Assembly (NCBI GenBank): GCA_964638515.1
Contig: CAZWZL010000001.1
Location: 1 to 64,000, forward strand
Length of the DNA: 64,000 nt
Source of the DNA: CAYPGJ01 sp964638515
Lineage (GTDB): Bacteria > Planctomycetota > Phycisphaerae > Phycisphaerales > UBA1924
Reading direction: 5' to 3'
Position 1 is the stretch's first letter; every line of letters starts with the position of its first letter. The notes under the pieces are model-generated. The model did not search any database, was not told the origin of the DNA, and saw only the letters and a program-made list of their open reading frames with translations. The translations under genes were made by a program, and so were the position numbers. Shown one piece after another: positions 33,453 through 42,342 of the stretch.

Positions 33453-34277
33453 ATGTCACAGAATCCATATGAGCAGGGCCAATCGGGCTGGCACGACGAA
33501 GACGGCATGGGGAGTTCCGGTGAGCAGCGGCTCAGCCTGCTGGCGCTGTTCTCTCTCATCTTTTCGATGATCTGTCTGATCCCCGGGCTGGGCGTTTTGG
33601 GCGCCCTGTTCGGCATCGCGGCCATGGTGCTGATCGGCAAGTCGCGCGGGCGGCTGTCGGGCAAGGGGCTGGCGATCACGGGGATCGTGCTCGGCGTGAT
33701 TGTCAGCGTGCTGTGGGGATCGATGGTGGTCGGGTTCGGGCAGGCGTTCCGGTTCTACAAGGACCGGATGATTCCCCCGGTGGCGGCACTGGTTGAGTCG
33801 TCGGGGACCGACACAACGATGGCGCGGGGCAGCCTGACCCCGGGCGCCGCGAAGTCCGTGACGGACGAGGACTTTGCGCAGTTCGCAGCCGCGCTCCACG
33901 CGCACTACGGGAAGTTTGATGGGGCGCCGGACGATTTCATGTCGCTCATCTCGGCGTTCGCGGAATCGATGCAATCGCAGAAGCAGAATCAGAGTATTCA
34001 AGGCGGCAATGGTGGTGTGCCCGTCCCCATGCGTTTTGAGCGCGGCGCCGTGCTCATCGTCGCGGTGTACGACGAGTCGACGTTTGACCCGAAGACGCCG
34101 CAGTTTGAGGACGCCTTTGCCGTGATTCCCGACCGCAAGGCCGTGACGCTGCGCAAGGGCGGGCGCGCGAAGGAAGAAGCGTTGAACATGGGGTTTGAGC
34201 CCGTGTATGGCGATGCCGCGTTGCCCGAGAAAGCGCCCGAGACGCCGTCGCAGGAGTCGGGAGCCGCGGGCGGCTGA
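33453..34277 (+). CDS. DUF4190-type membrane protein, copy 2 of a tandem pair
   Basis: A 274-residue paralogue of the preceding gene: RLSLLALFSLIFSMICLIPGLGVLGALFGIAAMVLIGKSRG and GKGLAITGIVLGVIVSVLW form the two membrane segments; DFAQFAAALHAHYGKFDGAP and FEDAFAVIPDRKAVTLRKGGRAKEEALNMGF match copy 1 closely. An N-terminal hydrophilic stretch (MSQNPYEQGQSGWHDEDG) differs from copy 1 and a Gln-rich loop (MQSQKQNQ) is unique. The start could be GTG 33444 three codons earlier. Converges on the LptF/LptG-type gene three bases downstream. Function unknown. Confidence 0.8.
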   Translation: MSQNPYEQGQSGWHDEDGMGSSGEQRLSLLALFSLIFSMICLIPGLGVLGALFGIAAMVLIGKSRGRLSGKGLAITGIVLGVIVSVLWGSMVVGFGQAFRFYKDRMIPPVAALVESSGTDTTMARGSLTPGAAKSVTDEDFAQFAAALHAHYGKFDGAPDDFMSLISAFAESMQSQKQNQSIQGGNGGVPVPMRFERGAVLIVAVYDESTFDPKTPQFEDAFAVIPDRKAVTLRKGGRAKEEALNMGFEPVYGDAALPEKAPETPSQESGAAGG

Positions 34278-34280
34278 GCT

Positions 34281-35375
34281 TCAGGTTCGGATGGACGCCG
34301 AGGCCGCGAGCGCGGCGGGCGCGAGAATCAAAGCGGGCGTGAACACCGCGATCCACACGGGAAGCCCGGGAACGGGCGCCGCGGGCCCGAGGATCGCCGC
34401 CAGCAGGGCGGCTGACGCGAGCGGCGCACACTTGAGCGTCTGCGCCGCCATGTTCCGAGGCTCGCGAACGAGGTAGAACGGCAGCGCGATCACGAGGGCG
34501 AGTGTGTTGCAGATGATCGTCGAGATGCGGCCGTAGCGGATGCGGTCGAATCGGTCGCGTGCGGCCGGGTCCACCGGTCCGCCGGAGGAGAGCATTCGAT
34601 CGATCTGCCGCCAGGACAGATTCTGGCCGTAGTACGCGAAGAGCCGGGCGCCGATGGCCGTGGGATCGAGATCGGTGGTCAGCCGGATCGACTCGGGCGG
34701 GCGCGCGTTGTCGGAGAGCCTGGGCTGCGAGAGCACCCACGATTTGCCGTCCCAGACGGCGCGCTCAGCATCGATGGTCCGAAGCACGCGGCCCTGGGAG
34801 TCTCGCTCCCACACGCGAACGCCCTGCAAGATGCGGTCACGCTTCATGAACTTGTGCGCGAAGAACACTCGAGACTGCCCATCCTTGAGCAGCGGCACGG
34901 CCGTTTCCCGAAGATCGCGATGCAGCGCGTCTCCCGGAGATCGTGTGAGCAGCGGCGCCACCGCCGGCACGAACACTTCCTGATTCACCGCCTGCACTCC
35001 GGCCACCGCCAGCGCGACGAGAAGGAACGGGCGCATCAGTCGGTGGAGCGACAAACCAGAGGCGACGGCCGCGACGAACTCGCGCCGGCGCACGAGCTGC
35101 ACGCACGTGAATCCCATCGCGGCGACCAGCACCATCCCCAAAAGGAGGTTCAGGGTCTGTAGCAGGCGCGGGCCCCAATAATCGATGATCCAGACCAATG
35201 TGGCCACGGCATGGCGCAGCGTGCCGCGCGATCCTGCGAGTTCCGCCCCGGCGTCGACAAATCGCCCCATGTTGAGCACGACATCGATGGTGATGAACAG
35301 GCTCGAGAACAGGACGAGCAGCACCAGCACATTGAGCAGGAACTGGCGAGCGATGTAGCGATCGAGAATCGTCAT
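34281..35375 (-). CDS. LptF/LptG-family permease, short form
   Basis: A 364-residue permease of the YjgP/YjgQ family, the transmembrane part of the ATP-driven exporter that pulls lipopolysaccharide from the inner membrane. It begins ILDRYIARQFLLNVLVLLVLFSSLF, as these proteins do; membrane segments 2 and 3 follow (LLQTLNLLLGMVLVAAMGF, with VQLVRRREFVAAVASGLSLHRLM as the usual coupling-loop region), a periplasmic domain occupies about 110-270, and three membrane segments end the protein. Start ATG 35375 overlaps the PAP2 gene as ATGA. It is the last of a four-gene operon that starts with a longer relative at 39314. Confidence 0.88.
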   Translation of the reverse strand: MTILDRYIARQFLLNVLVLLVLFSSLFITIDVVLNMGRFVDAGAELAGSRGTLRHAVATLVWIIDYWGPRLLQTLNLLLGMVLVAAMGFTCVQLVRRREFVAAVASGLSLHRLMRPFLLVALAVAGVQAVNQEVFVPAVAPLLTRSPGDALHRDLRETAVPLLKDGQSRVFFAHKFMKRDRILQGVRVWERDSQGRVLRTIDAERAVWDGKSWVLSQPRLSDNARPPESIRLTTDLDPTAIGARLFAYYGQNLSWRQIDRMLSSGGPVDPAARDRFDRIRYGRISTIICNTLALVIALPFYLVREPRNMAAQTLKCAPLASAALLAAILGPAAPVPGLPVWIAVFTPALILAPAALAASASIRT

Positions 35376-36046
35376 GGGGCCGGCTCTTTCCGGCTCAGGA
35401 GCGGGACGAAGAGCCGTGCGCACGACCAGCCGAGGGCTGCGCCGAGCGTGACGGCCGAGAGCGAGTGGGAGCCTTCCAGCATGCGGACCACCGCGACGAG
35501 GAAGGCGAGCAGCATGGCCGCGTGTCGTATCGAGGGGAAGAGAAGGGCGGCGGCGCAGCACATGCCGAACGCCACGCCGACGTGAGACGAGGGCAGATCA
35601 AGCCCGCCCGAGTGCAGTGTTCGCTCGCTGATCGGACGGAGCATGTGCAGTCCATCGTGGTAGACCGGACGCTCGCGGCGGAACAGGATCTTCAGCGCCT
35701 CGGCCGTGGCGCCACCGGCTGCCCCCGAAGCGAGCAGTGTCGCGGCACGACGCCAGGCGAACTCGAGCCGTCGCGAGAGCGTCGCGGGGCCAGGCGTCTT
35801 CGACGCGTCCACCGCGAGCACCAGCAGCGCGATCGCGAGCCACGGCGTGAGCGTGCCCATCCATTTCACCGCGCGGGCGATCGGGTGACGCGCCGCTTCG
35901 GGGAGATAGAACACATGAAACGCGCCGTGATCGAGCGCGGAGGCCGCCCAGACGATGAGCGTCGTCAGCAGGGCCGCGCCCGCGGCGTGCGAGAGCCTCC
36001 ATTCGGCAAGTTCGGTTCTCGGGCTGGAGGTGCGATCAAGCGTCAT
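35372..36046 (-). CDS. PAP2-family membrane phosphatase
   Basis: A 224-residue integral membrane phosphatase of the PAP2 type, which removes phosphate from lipid or polyprenyl phosphates. Motif C1 is KILFRRERP, C2 is LPSSHVG, and C3 is RMLEGSHSLSAV. In C3 the usual SRxxxxxHxxxD reads VRMLEGSHSLSA, with the histidine kept but the leading Ser and the last Asp replaced, so the site is slightly divergent. Six hydrophobic segments fit. It overlaps both neighbours as ATGA. In this operon it probably recycles a lipid phosphate carrier. Confidence 0.88.
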   Translation of the reverse strand: MTLDRTSSPRTELAEWRLSHAAGAALLTTLIVWAASALDHGAFHVFYLPEAARHPIARAVKWMGTLTPWLAIALLVLAVDASKTPGPATLSRRLEFAWRRAATLLASGAAGGATAEALKILFRRERPVYHDGLHMLRPISERTLHSGGLDLPSSHVGVAFGMCCAAALLFPSIRHAAMLLAFLVAVVRMLEGSHSLSAVTLGAALGWSCARLFVPLLSRKEPAP

Positions 36047-37668
36047 CGAGCATCCTGCACGGGGGGATGGTAGCCATAGCCCGCGAACACCTGATATCGC
36101 GGGAATCGGCCGCGGGACACTCGGCGCTGATCAAACTCGGGGGAGAGCGAGCCCAGCGGTTCAACCCGATCGAACAGGGCGCTCCAACGCTCGGCCGACG
36201 CTCCCACAAGCAGCGCGTTGCGTCCTTTCAGGTCTGGATCGCGCAGATCGGTGTCGGGGAAGTAGTCGTACTGGGAGCGCTCACCACCCAGCACGGATCG
36301 AGCACAGAACGTCACCGGTCGTCCGGGCAGATAGAACGCGAGATGGCTGGCCGACCCGTAGAGCTCCGAGAGGATGAGCGGAGTCTGCGGGCCATCGCCT
36401 CGGATGCGCTCCAGGAACTCGCCCGCCGCGAGCGCTCGCGTGTCGGCCCCCATGACTCGGTACGTCGGCACGAGCGGCCCGAGCAGGGGAAGTCGCGCGA
36501 ACAAGTCGATTCTCGGCAGCACGATCGCGACGGCGATTCCGACGCCGAGCGTCCAGTGCCAAGTCGCTTGCCATGCGGTTTCCGGCGAGCGTCGCAGCAA
36601 GCCTTGCTTCGGCCTGGCGGGGTCGTCGCGCCACAGCCTGAGGCGGCGTCGATACTCGTCCATTTCGCCCGGCAGGATGGTCGCCGCCAGCGCGAACAGC
36701 GAGGCGTAGCCCGCCAGGGGCCAATTGGCCTCGGGCTCGGCGAACAGGGAAACCACGAAGTAGAACACCAGCACCGGCGCCGCGGCGAGGATGAGGAACC
36801 GCCTGGATCGCCAGTGCGGAGAAGCGCGCTCCCGCAACGATCGGACCACGCCGAGCGCGAGCAGCGCGATCGCGGGCCCGATCGCGCCCACTTGTGAGCC
36901 GACGAACACGACTGGCCACCAGGGGGACCACTCTCGCGACGGCTTGGGATTTGCAGCGGCCTCGACGTTCACGTGCTTGAGCAGGTGCTGCACCGTTGGC
37001 CAGTCGTGCGCGTGATTCCACAGCAGCACCGGAGAGATGACCGCAAGGAAGAGCAACGCGCCGGCGATCAGCCATGGGCCATGGCCTCCGAACAGCCTCG
37101 TTCGGGCTCGTCGATCGACTATCGCGGCCAACACCACGCCGAGCAAAAGCAGCAGCACGGTGTACTTGAAGAGGAACCCGACGCCCAGCGCCGCTGCGAA
37201 CGCGATCCACGCTCTCGGACGATCGAGCACGAGCGCCCGATACGCGAACAGCGCGCCCAGAGCCCAGCACGCCAGATACGGCCCGTCGATCGTCATCAGC
37301 AATCCGAGCGCCAGGTGGATCGGCGCAAGGGCGAACAACGCCACGGCATACAGCGGCGCTCGACGATCGTCCGAGGCGTCGGACGCGAGCCGCGCGACGG
37401 CCAGCGCAGCGATGGCCGAAGCGAGCACGGCCGGGATCCGGATGGCCCATTCGCTCAACGGGAACAGCCGGGTGATGCCCGCGATGGTCCACGCGATCCC
37501 CGGGCCCTTGGTGTAGTACGACAGTTCGAGTCGGCGCGACCACTCCCAGTAGTGCGCTTCGTCCTCCACGAGCGTGTAGGGGCAGAAGAACACGAGATAC
37601 ACGAGCCGCGCTGCGAGCAGCACGAGCACGAGCGCGAGCGCCAGGCGGGCTGGTCGATGACGGAGCAT
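36043..37668 (-). CDS. GT39/ArnT-like membrane glycosyltransferase
   Basis: A 541-residue polytopic protein of the dolichyl/undecaprenyl-phosphate-dependent glycosyltransferase group. The N-terminal loop after the first membrane segment carries DEAHYWEWSRRLELSYYTKGPGIAW, the DE-xxYW-xW...GYY-x-K-P/G motif of this family with the catalytic Asp/Glu. About eleven membrane segments follow, then a C-terminal periplasmic domain from about residue 415. Such enzymes move a sugar from a polyprenyl phosphate to lipid A, protein or another glycan. The start ATG 37668 overlaps the upstream stop by one base (TGATG), and the end overlaps PAP2 by ATGA. A second, partial member of this family starts at 63518. 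Confidence 0.88.
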   Translation of the reverse strand: MLRHRPARLALALVLVLLAARLVYLVFFCPYTLVEDEAHYWEWSRRLELSYYTKGPGIAWTIAGITRLFPLSEWAIRIPAVLASAIAALAVARLASDASDDRRAPLYAVALFALAPIHLALGLLMTIDGPYLACWALGALFAYRALVLDRPRAWIAFAAALGVGFLFKYTVLLLLLGVVLAAIVDRRARTRLFGGHGPWLIAGALLFLAVISPVLLWNHAHDWPTVQHLLKHVNVEAAANPKPSREWSPWWPVVFVGSQVGAIGPAIALLALGVVRSLRERASPHWRSRRFLILAAAPVLVFYFVVSLFAEPEANWPLAGYASLFALAATILPGEMDEYRRRLRLWRDDPARPKQGLLRRSPETAWQATWHWTLGVGIAVAIVLPRIDLFARLPLLGPLVPTYRVMGADTRALAAGEFLERIRGDGPQTPLILSELYGSASHLAFYLPGRPVTFCARSVLGGERSQYDYFPDTDLRDPDLKGRNALLVGASAERWSALFDRVEPLGSLSPEFDQRRVSRGRFPRYQVFAGYGYHPPVQDAR

Positions 37669-39314
37669 CAGTGTCGGCGCAGCCTCGCATATTCCACGAC
37701 GCCGAACGCCGCGAGCACGATCACGCCGCCCCACAGCAGCGGCGCACCCGCGAGCCCTTCGCGGTGCATGACGCCCTGTCCGCCCGTGATGGTGATGATG
37801 GCGAGCAATGACGGGAAGAAAGACCAGAGATAGACCAGGAGCGGCCTCGCATCGCGCAGCCGCAGCGCCACCACCGCTCCCGTCAGCACCATCACGAGGC
37901 ACGAGACCGAGAGCGCGGCCCGCTCGTGGTGGCGCGACGTGATCTCGCGCCGGATCGACGCGATCGCGCCCCGGAGGTTGGTCGCGGCCGATTGCACCTG
38001 CGGGTCGGGCGACGCGTCCGCGCGCGGGAGCAACACTCGGCTTGGCGCATCCATCAGCGATTCCTCGCCGTCTCCCGGGATGGAGAGCGCGGAGAACGTC
38101 TGGCGAGAGCGGACGGTCGCGGCCTGCGTGTCCGCGGAGGGGTCCTGCGTCGAGACGCTCTCGAGTTCCAGGCGCAGCGTGGGGCGAGACGAGGTTGTGA
38201 TCGTCGGGTCGTCCGGCACCAGAAACACGTGCTGCGCAGACTGCAGGCGCGCCCGATCCGACGCCAGCCGCCAGGAAAGCTCCACCGGCTTGCCCGCGCG
38301 AGCGGGCTGCACGCGCCACCGCGCCCCGTCCATCGTGATCCCGGATGTGGCGATGCTCACCGACGCGCCCTCGGCGTCGAGCAGGCGGATCCGCCCGTCG
38401 AGCTCCGCCGCGGAACGGAGCGCGTCCGCGATCCGGCGCGTTTCCAGCGCTGACGCGAGGCCTCGACGATAAAAGTTCACCGAAGGGATCGGGTCGGGGT
38501 TCTCCCGCAGGCGCTCGAGCGCCAGCGCCGAGTAGAACTTCGGGCTGTCCTTGAAGACACCGACCAGCGAGATCGGCTTGAGATCGATGACGGACGACGT
38601 CGCCGCCGCTTCTCCTCGCCGCGCCATCGTTCCATCCAGCAAACGGACGCGCACGATGCCCCCCGGCAATCCCGTGTGGTCATCAAACACCCACACGCCC
38701 GCCACGCGCGAAGAGGCTTCCCACTCGATCCTGTTGTCCCCGTCGGTCTTGACGGCCAGCACGCCTCGCAACGCCAGGTGATCCGCGGCGCCGTAGGGCT
38801 TGGGATCGCGCGCCTCGGCCGAATCCGCGTGGAGCATGAGCCCGCCCGGGAGGCGCACCGATTGCCCGGACTCGATGGTGTTCAGCACGAGCCGGGCGAT
38901 GTCGGTGGCGATCAGCTTCTGCATTTCCCGCAGGAACCACGGGATCGCGGCCTGCGAGAACGCGCCGAGCGCCACCGACAGCGTCAAGCCCATGGCCACT
39001 GCCGACGCCAGTAACCCGCGATGCGAGATGCCCCCGGCGTGCGAGGCCAGCGCCTCGTTCTCCGCCGCGAATCGATGGAAGACCAGCGTGGCCGCGAATC
39101 CCGAGGCGAAGGGCAGCGCGAACTGCAACATCGGCACGATCGCCAGCCCCAGAAACTTGAGCGTCTGCCCGGGGTCCAGCCGCCCTTCGGTCAGCGGTCG
39201 AACCGCCGCGGCGAACGCGATCACCACCACCAGAATGGCGGTGGTGAGCACGACCAGCCGGAGCAGGTCGCCCAGCAGCATGAGCGTGAGGGTCCAGGGG
39301 AAGCGGGTTCGCAT
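37668..39314 (-). CDS. LptF/LptG-like permease, long form
   Basis: A 548-residue protein with the LptF/LptG layout: an N-terminal membrane segment (LLGDLLRLVVLTTAILVVVIAFA), then LKFLGLAIVPMLQFALPFASGFAATLVFHRFAAENEALASHAGGISHRGL, which holds segments 2-3 and the coupling loop, a large periplasmic domain (about 150-465) with jelly-roll-like strands, and three C-terminal membrane segments. It is about 180 residues longer than usual, mainly in the periplasmic domain. Start ATG 39314 is chosen at the beginning of the hydrophobic region; no clear Shine-Dalgarno site. With the short form at the operon end it may supply the two halves of an exporter. No LptB ATPase gene is present in the window. 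A 227-base divergent gap with no other feature separates it from the pseudopilin operon. Confidence 0.82.
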   Translation of the reverse strand: MRTRFPWTLTLMLLGDLLRLVVLTTAILVVVIAFAAAVRPLTEGRLDPGQTLKFLGLAIVPMLQFALPFASGFAATLVFHRFAAENEALASHAGGISHRGLLASAVAMGLTLSVALGAFSQAAIPWFLREMQKLIATDIARLVLNTIESGQSVRLPGGLMLHADSAEARDPKPYGAADHLALRGVLAVKTDGDNRIEWEASSRVAGVWVFDDHTGLPGGIVRVRLLDGTMARRGEAAATSSVIDLKPISLVGVFKDSPKFYSALALERLRENPDPIPSVNFYRRGLASALETRRIADALRSAAELDGRIRLLDAEGASVSIATSGITMDGARWRVQPARAGKPVELSWRLASDRARLQSAQHVFLVPDDPTITTSSRPTLRLELESVSTQDPSADTQAATVRSRQTFSALSIPGDGEESLMDAPSRVLLPRADASPDPQVQSAATNLRGAIASIRREITSRHHERAALSVSCLVMVLTGAVVALRLRDARPLLVYLWSFFPSLLAIITITGGQGVMHREGLAGAPLLWGGVIVLAAFGVVEYARLRRH

Positions 39315-39541
39315 GCGCTTCAGCCATCGTCTTCGGCCCGGAGTCCCGTGGCAAGCGGGGCAAGGAACGGTTCTCGGGCTCGGCATCAGGTCCGTTCGTG
39401 CCGCCGGCAACGGGTCTGAGGCGGGCCCTCCGCCGGATTGGGGGTTGCGCCGGCAAGTCGGGGGCCCACCGGACCGACGTGCGAGACGGCAGCGCCTCGC
39501 ATTTGGGGGCGCGAGCACGGTGTTTTCTTGGAGGATCAGGG

Positions 39542-40000
39542 ATGACTGTTCGCCGCACCGAATCGATGACTCGTCCGACGGGGCGCGGCTTCACGCTCAT
39601 CGAAGCGATGGTGGCGGTGTCGGTGCTGTCGTTGAGCGTGCTGGCGCTCTCCTCCGCGGTCGCCGCGGGCCAACAGGCGTCGCTGGAGGGCCAGAAGATG
39701 GTGCTGGGCGCGCTCGCCGTGTCCGACATGATGAGCGAGCTGTCCAGCGTGCCGTACAACACGCTGACGTCGTATCACGGTCGAAAGAGCGCCCCCGGAG
39801 CGATGCAGACGCTCGACGGCGCGGCCTATCCGTCGACGTACTGGTCGGTCGGCCGTCAGGTGTCCGTCACACCGACGCGCTTCAGCGAGCCGGGGATCGG
39901 TGTCGAGTTCGGCGGCATGACCATCAAGGTGTGGGCGTACGACGCGGAGGGCCGGACGGTCGCGTCCGCCGAGCGCTTTGTGCCGGAGCCCGCCCCATGA
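39542..40000 (+). CDS. Type II/IV pseudopilin (GspI-like)
   Basis: A 152-residue prepilin. The short basic leader MTVRRTESMTRPTGRG ends in G followed by FTLIEAMVAVSVLSLSVLALSSAV, the prepilin peptidase site with Glu at +5 and the hydrophobic N-terminal helix. After cleavage the protein would be assembled into a pseudopilus or thin pilus. GGAGG lies seven bases before the ATG. It heads a four-gene operon of pilin-like proteins, coupled to the next gene by ATGA. No assembly ATPase, secretin or prepilin peptidase gene is in the window. Confidence 0.88.
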   Translation: MTVRRTESMTRPTGRGFTLIEAMVAVSVLSLSVLALSSAVAAGQQASLEGQKMVLGALAVSDMMSELSSVPYNTLTSYHGRKSAPGAMQTLDGAAYPSTYWSVGRQVSVTPTRFSEPGIGVEFGGMTIKVWAYDAEGRTVASAERFVPEPAP

Positions 40001-40626
40001 GACGTCGATCCGCTCTGACGCTCGTCGAACTGATGCTCTCGCTGGCGATTCTCGCCATCGCGGGGCTGGCATTGGCGTCCATGCTCGCCATGGTGGGCTC
40101 GGCCACGCACAATGATCGTGAGGGGCGTTCGACCCTGCTCCGCACGCACGCCGCCCAGACACGCATCCGTGGCTACATCGAGCCGGCCCTGTGCGTGCTG
40201 CAGCACGACCCGGTCAGGCGTGTCATGGTCGTGTGGCTCGCGGACACGCGCGCACCCAACATCGTCAATCCCACCGAGGTTCGCGCGTTCTGGTACGACG
40301 CCGCCGCAAAGACGCTGACCGTTGAGCGCGTCGAGTTCCCGGAAGCGTGGCCTCAGGTGCAGCGGGACGCGGCGGATGTGAACACCCATGCGTCGGCGGA
40401 CTTCGCCGCCGCACTCGTCGCGTACCGCGCCGCGGGCTACACGCGGCAAGAGACGATCGCGCGAAGCGTCGGCGCGGTGTCGTGGGCGTTCAACGTCCCG
40501 GCGCTCTCCTCCGTGCAGGGCGCAACACGCGTGCGCGCCACGCTCAGGATGGAGCGATCGGACGCCACGTCGCAGGACTATGTGCTCGCCGCCGGGCTCT
40601 CGAATTATCGAACTCCCGCGCGTTAA
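39997..40626 (+). CDS. Prepilin-type protein (GspJ-like)
   Basis: A 209-residue pilin-like protein. The leader MRRRSA is followed by LTLVELMLSLAILAIAGLALASML; here position -1 is Ala and +1 is Leu rather than Gly/Phe, with Glu at +5 kept, so cleavage may be less efficient or differently placed. The soluble part has no recognised domain. Order and size (after a GspI-like gene) suit a GspJ-type minor pseudopilin. Start ATG 39997 overlaps the upstream stop as ATGA. Confidence 0.82.
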   Translation: MRRRSALTLVELMLSLAILAIAGLALASMLAMVGSATHNDREGRSTLLRTHAAQTRIRGYIEPALCVLQHDPVRRVMVVWLADTRAPNIVNPTEVRAFWYDAAAKTLTVERVEFPEAWPQVQRDAADVNTHASADFAAALVAYRAAGYTRQETIARSVGAVSWAFNVPALSSVQGATRVRATLRMERSDATSQDYVLAAGLSNYRTPAR

Positions 40627-40638
40627 TGGAGGATTCTG

Positions 40639-42342
40639 ATGTTTCGCAAACGTCCATCACAACGACGATCCCGCCCCGACCAGCGTCGCGCCATGGCCAC
40701 GCTCCTGGTCATGGTCTCCCTGGCAGCCGCGATGGTGCTCACGGTCGCGTACGCGTCCAGCCGGCAGGGCTCAGCGGTGGTCGGGCAGAACGCCGTGGCG
40801 ACCGGCGCCGCGGCCACGGCGGCGCGCGCGGGCGCGGAGATCGCGCAGTCGATTCTCCAGACAGACCAGGGCTGGCAGTCCGACGCGGACCCGGACGTGC
40901 TGTACAAGGAGTTCAGCCTGAACAACGCGAAGGTGTCGATCTACGCCACCACCGTGCAAGGCGGGGCGCCGGGCGCGACCGAGCAGGACGTGCTGATCAC
41001 CTCGCGCGCCAATGTCAACGGGATCGACGCCGTGGTGCAGCGAGTCGTCCGATACCAGCCTTCGCGCAGCCCGGGGCAGGGCATCGATCCGTTCATGGAC
41101 GAGTTTGCCATCTATGCGACCGGCAAGCTCGACATCGAGAGCACGTGCACCGTGGCCAGATGGATGCTCTCCCCCGCCAGCCGCGCGGGCAAGGCCATCA
41201 AGGTCGGGCTCGGTTTCACCTCGGCCAGCGATTTCACGATCCATCCGAGCAGCGTGATTCCCGGCATGGCGCTCTACACGGTTCCCGGGGCCGCTTCGGG
41301 CCTGACATCGGCCGCCGCCACGGCGCGCTACGCGCCGGGGGACGCGCTCCCCGTGGCGCCGCGCGCGCTGCCCGCGGCCATGCCATCATCCATCAACTCC
41401 CTCTCCAGCGTGGGCAGCAATCAGACGATCGACGGCATCTCGGCGTCGCGGGGCCAAGGCCGCTGGGATTCGTTCGATGTGAAGAACAGCGGGGTGCTCA
41501 CGCTCGGGACCAGCGGCGCGACCACGCTCTACAACATCAACAACCTGACCGTTGATGCACAGGGCGTTCTCCTGATCCATGGAAATGTGCGCATGGGCGT
41601 GCGCGGCGACCTGCACGTGAAGTCCCGGGGCTGCATCGAGCTGGCGCCGGGCGCAAAGCTCACGATCTACTTCGCGAAGAATCTGGCAATCGACAACGCC
41701 GCGGTCGGCCTTGATCGGACCATCGCCCGGAACGAAAGCCGAGCCCTGTCCGACGTGCTGCAGTACAAGCCGCCCGTCGACATCGCGCTGGTGGCGCTGT
41801 CGCCGTCGCATGGGGGAACAACCGGCAAGAACCACAGTATCAAGAACCGATCCCTGGTCCTCGCCAATCTCCATGCACCCTATGACAATCCGACCGTCGA
41901 GAACGATTCCATCCTGTTCGGGCGCGTGACGGGCAGGGATGTGGCGATAAAGTCCAGCTCGGCGATCTACTACGACCCGGCCATGGACCGAAACATGGGC
42001 TTCACGACCCGCAGCGGGCCGTTGTATACGGTGGACGGCGGCGCCGCGAGCAGTTTGGCGACTGCGCTGGGCTTGGGCGGTGATCTGACGGGATGCGAAG
42101 TCTTGCCGGCGCTCGTCTCAGGCCTGTGTTCGAGCAAGCCCGCCACGGTCGTGTCTACGGGAGCCACCGCGCGGGCGGGATACCGCGCGCGCGCCATCGA
42201 ATGGCCCTTCGGCGCCTTCGCGCTCGAAAAGAACAGGCTGTCCGACCGAAAGAGCGGGCTCTTCGTGGCCCCCGTGTCTGACGCGAGACTCACCGGGTAC
42301 GCGGCCAAGGTCGATGCCACGCTCGCGGAGACGGCGCCATGA
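40639..42342 (+). CDS. PilX-like protein with large beta-helix-like domain
   Basis: A 567-residue protein with a basic N-terminus and one hydrophobic helix (AMATLLVMVSLAAAMVLTVAYA) like PilX/GspK proteins, but without the FTLIE cleavage motif. The rest is long and beta-rich, with repeated short strand-turn units such as LTLGTSGATTLYNINNLTVDAQGVLLIHGNVRMGVRGDLHVKSRG and ITIYFAKNLAID-type stretches, suggesting a right-handed beta-helix as in DUF7305-type pilus proteins. GGAGG lies six bases before the ATG. It lies between two prepilin genes and overlaps the next as ATGA. It may be the large tip or surface component. Confidence 0.8.
   Translation: MFRKRPSQRRSRPDQRRAMATLLVMVSLAAAMVLTVAYASSRQGSAVVGQNAVATGAAATAARAGAEIAQSILQTDQGWQSDADPDVLYKEFSLNNAKVSIYATTVQGGAPGATEQDVLITSRANVNGIDAVVQRVVRYQPSRSPGQGIDPFMDEFAIYATGKLDIESTCTVARWMLSPASRAGKAIKVGLGFTSASDFTIHPSSVIPGMALYTVPGAASGLTSAAATARYAPGDALPVAPRALPAAMPSSINSLSSVGSNQTIDGISASRGQGRWDSFDVKNSGVLTLGTSGATTLYNINNLTVDAQGVLLIHGNVRMGVRGDLHVKSRGCIELAPGAKLTIYFAKNLAIDNAAVGLDRTIARNESRALSDVLQYKPPVDIALVALSPSHGGTTGKNHSIKNRSLVLANLHAPYDNPTVENDSILFGRVTGRDVAIKSSSAIYYDPAMDRNMGFTTRSGPLYTVDGGAASSLATALGLGGDLTGCEVLPALVSGLCSSKPATVVSTGATARAGYRARAIEWPFGAFALEKNRLSDRKSGLFVAPVSDARLTGYAAKVDATLAETAP

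Noticed and set aside
36043..38319. N-terminal extension of the glycosyltransferase
   Set aside because: The added 200 residues are Arg/Ala-rich off-frame sequence of the LptF/LptG gene; the start at 37668 overlaps the upstream stop and begins a membrane helix.
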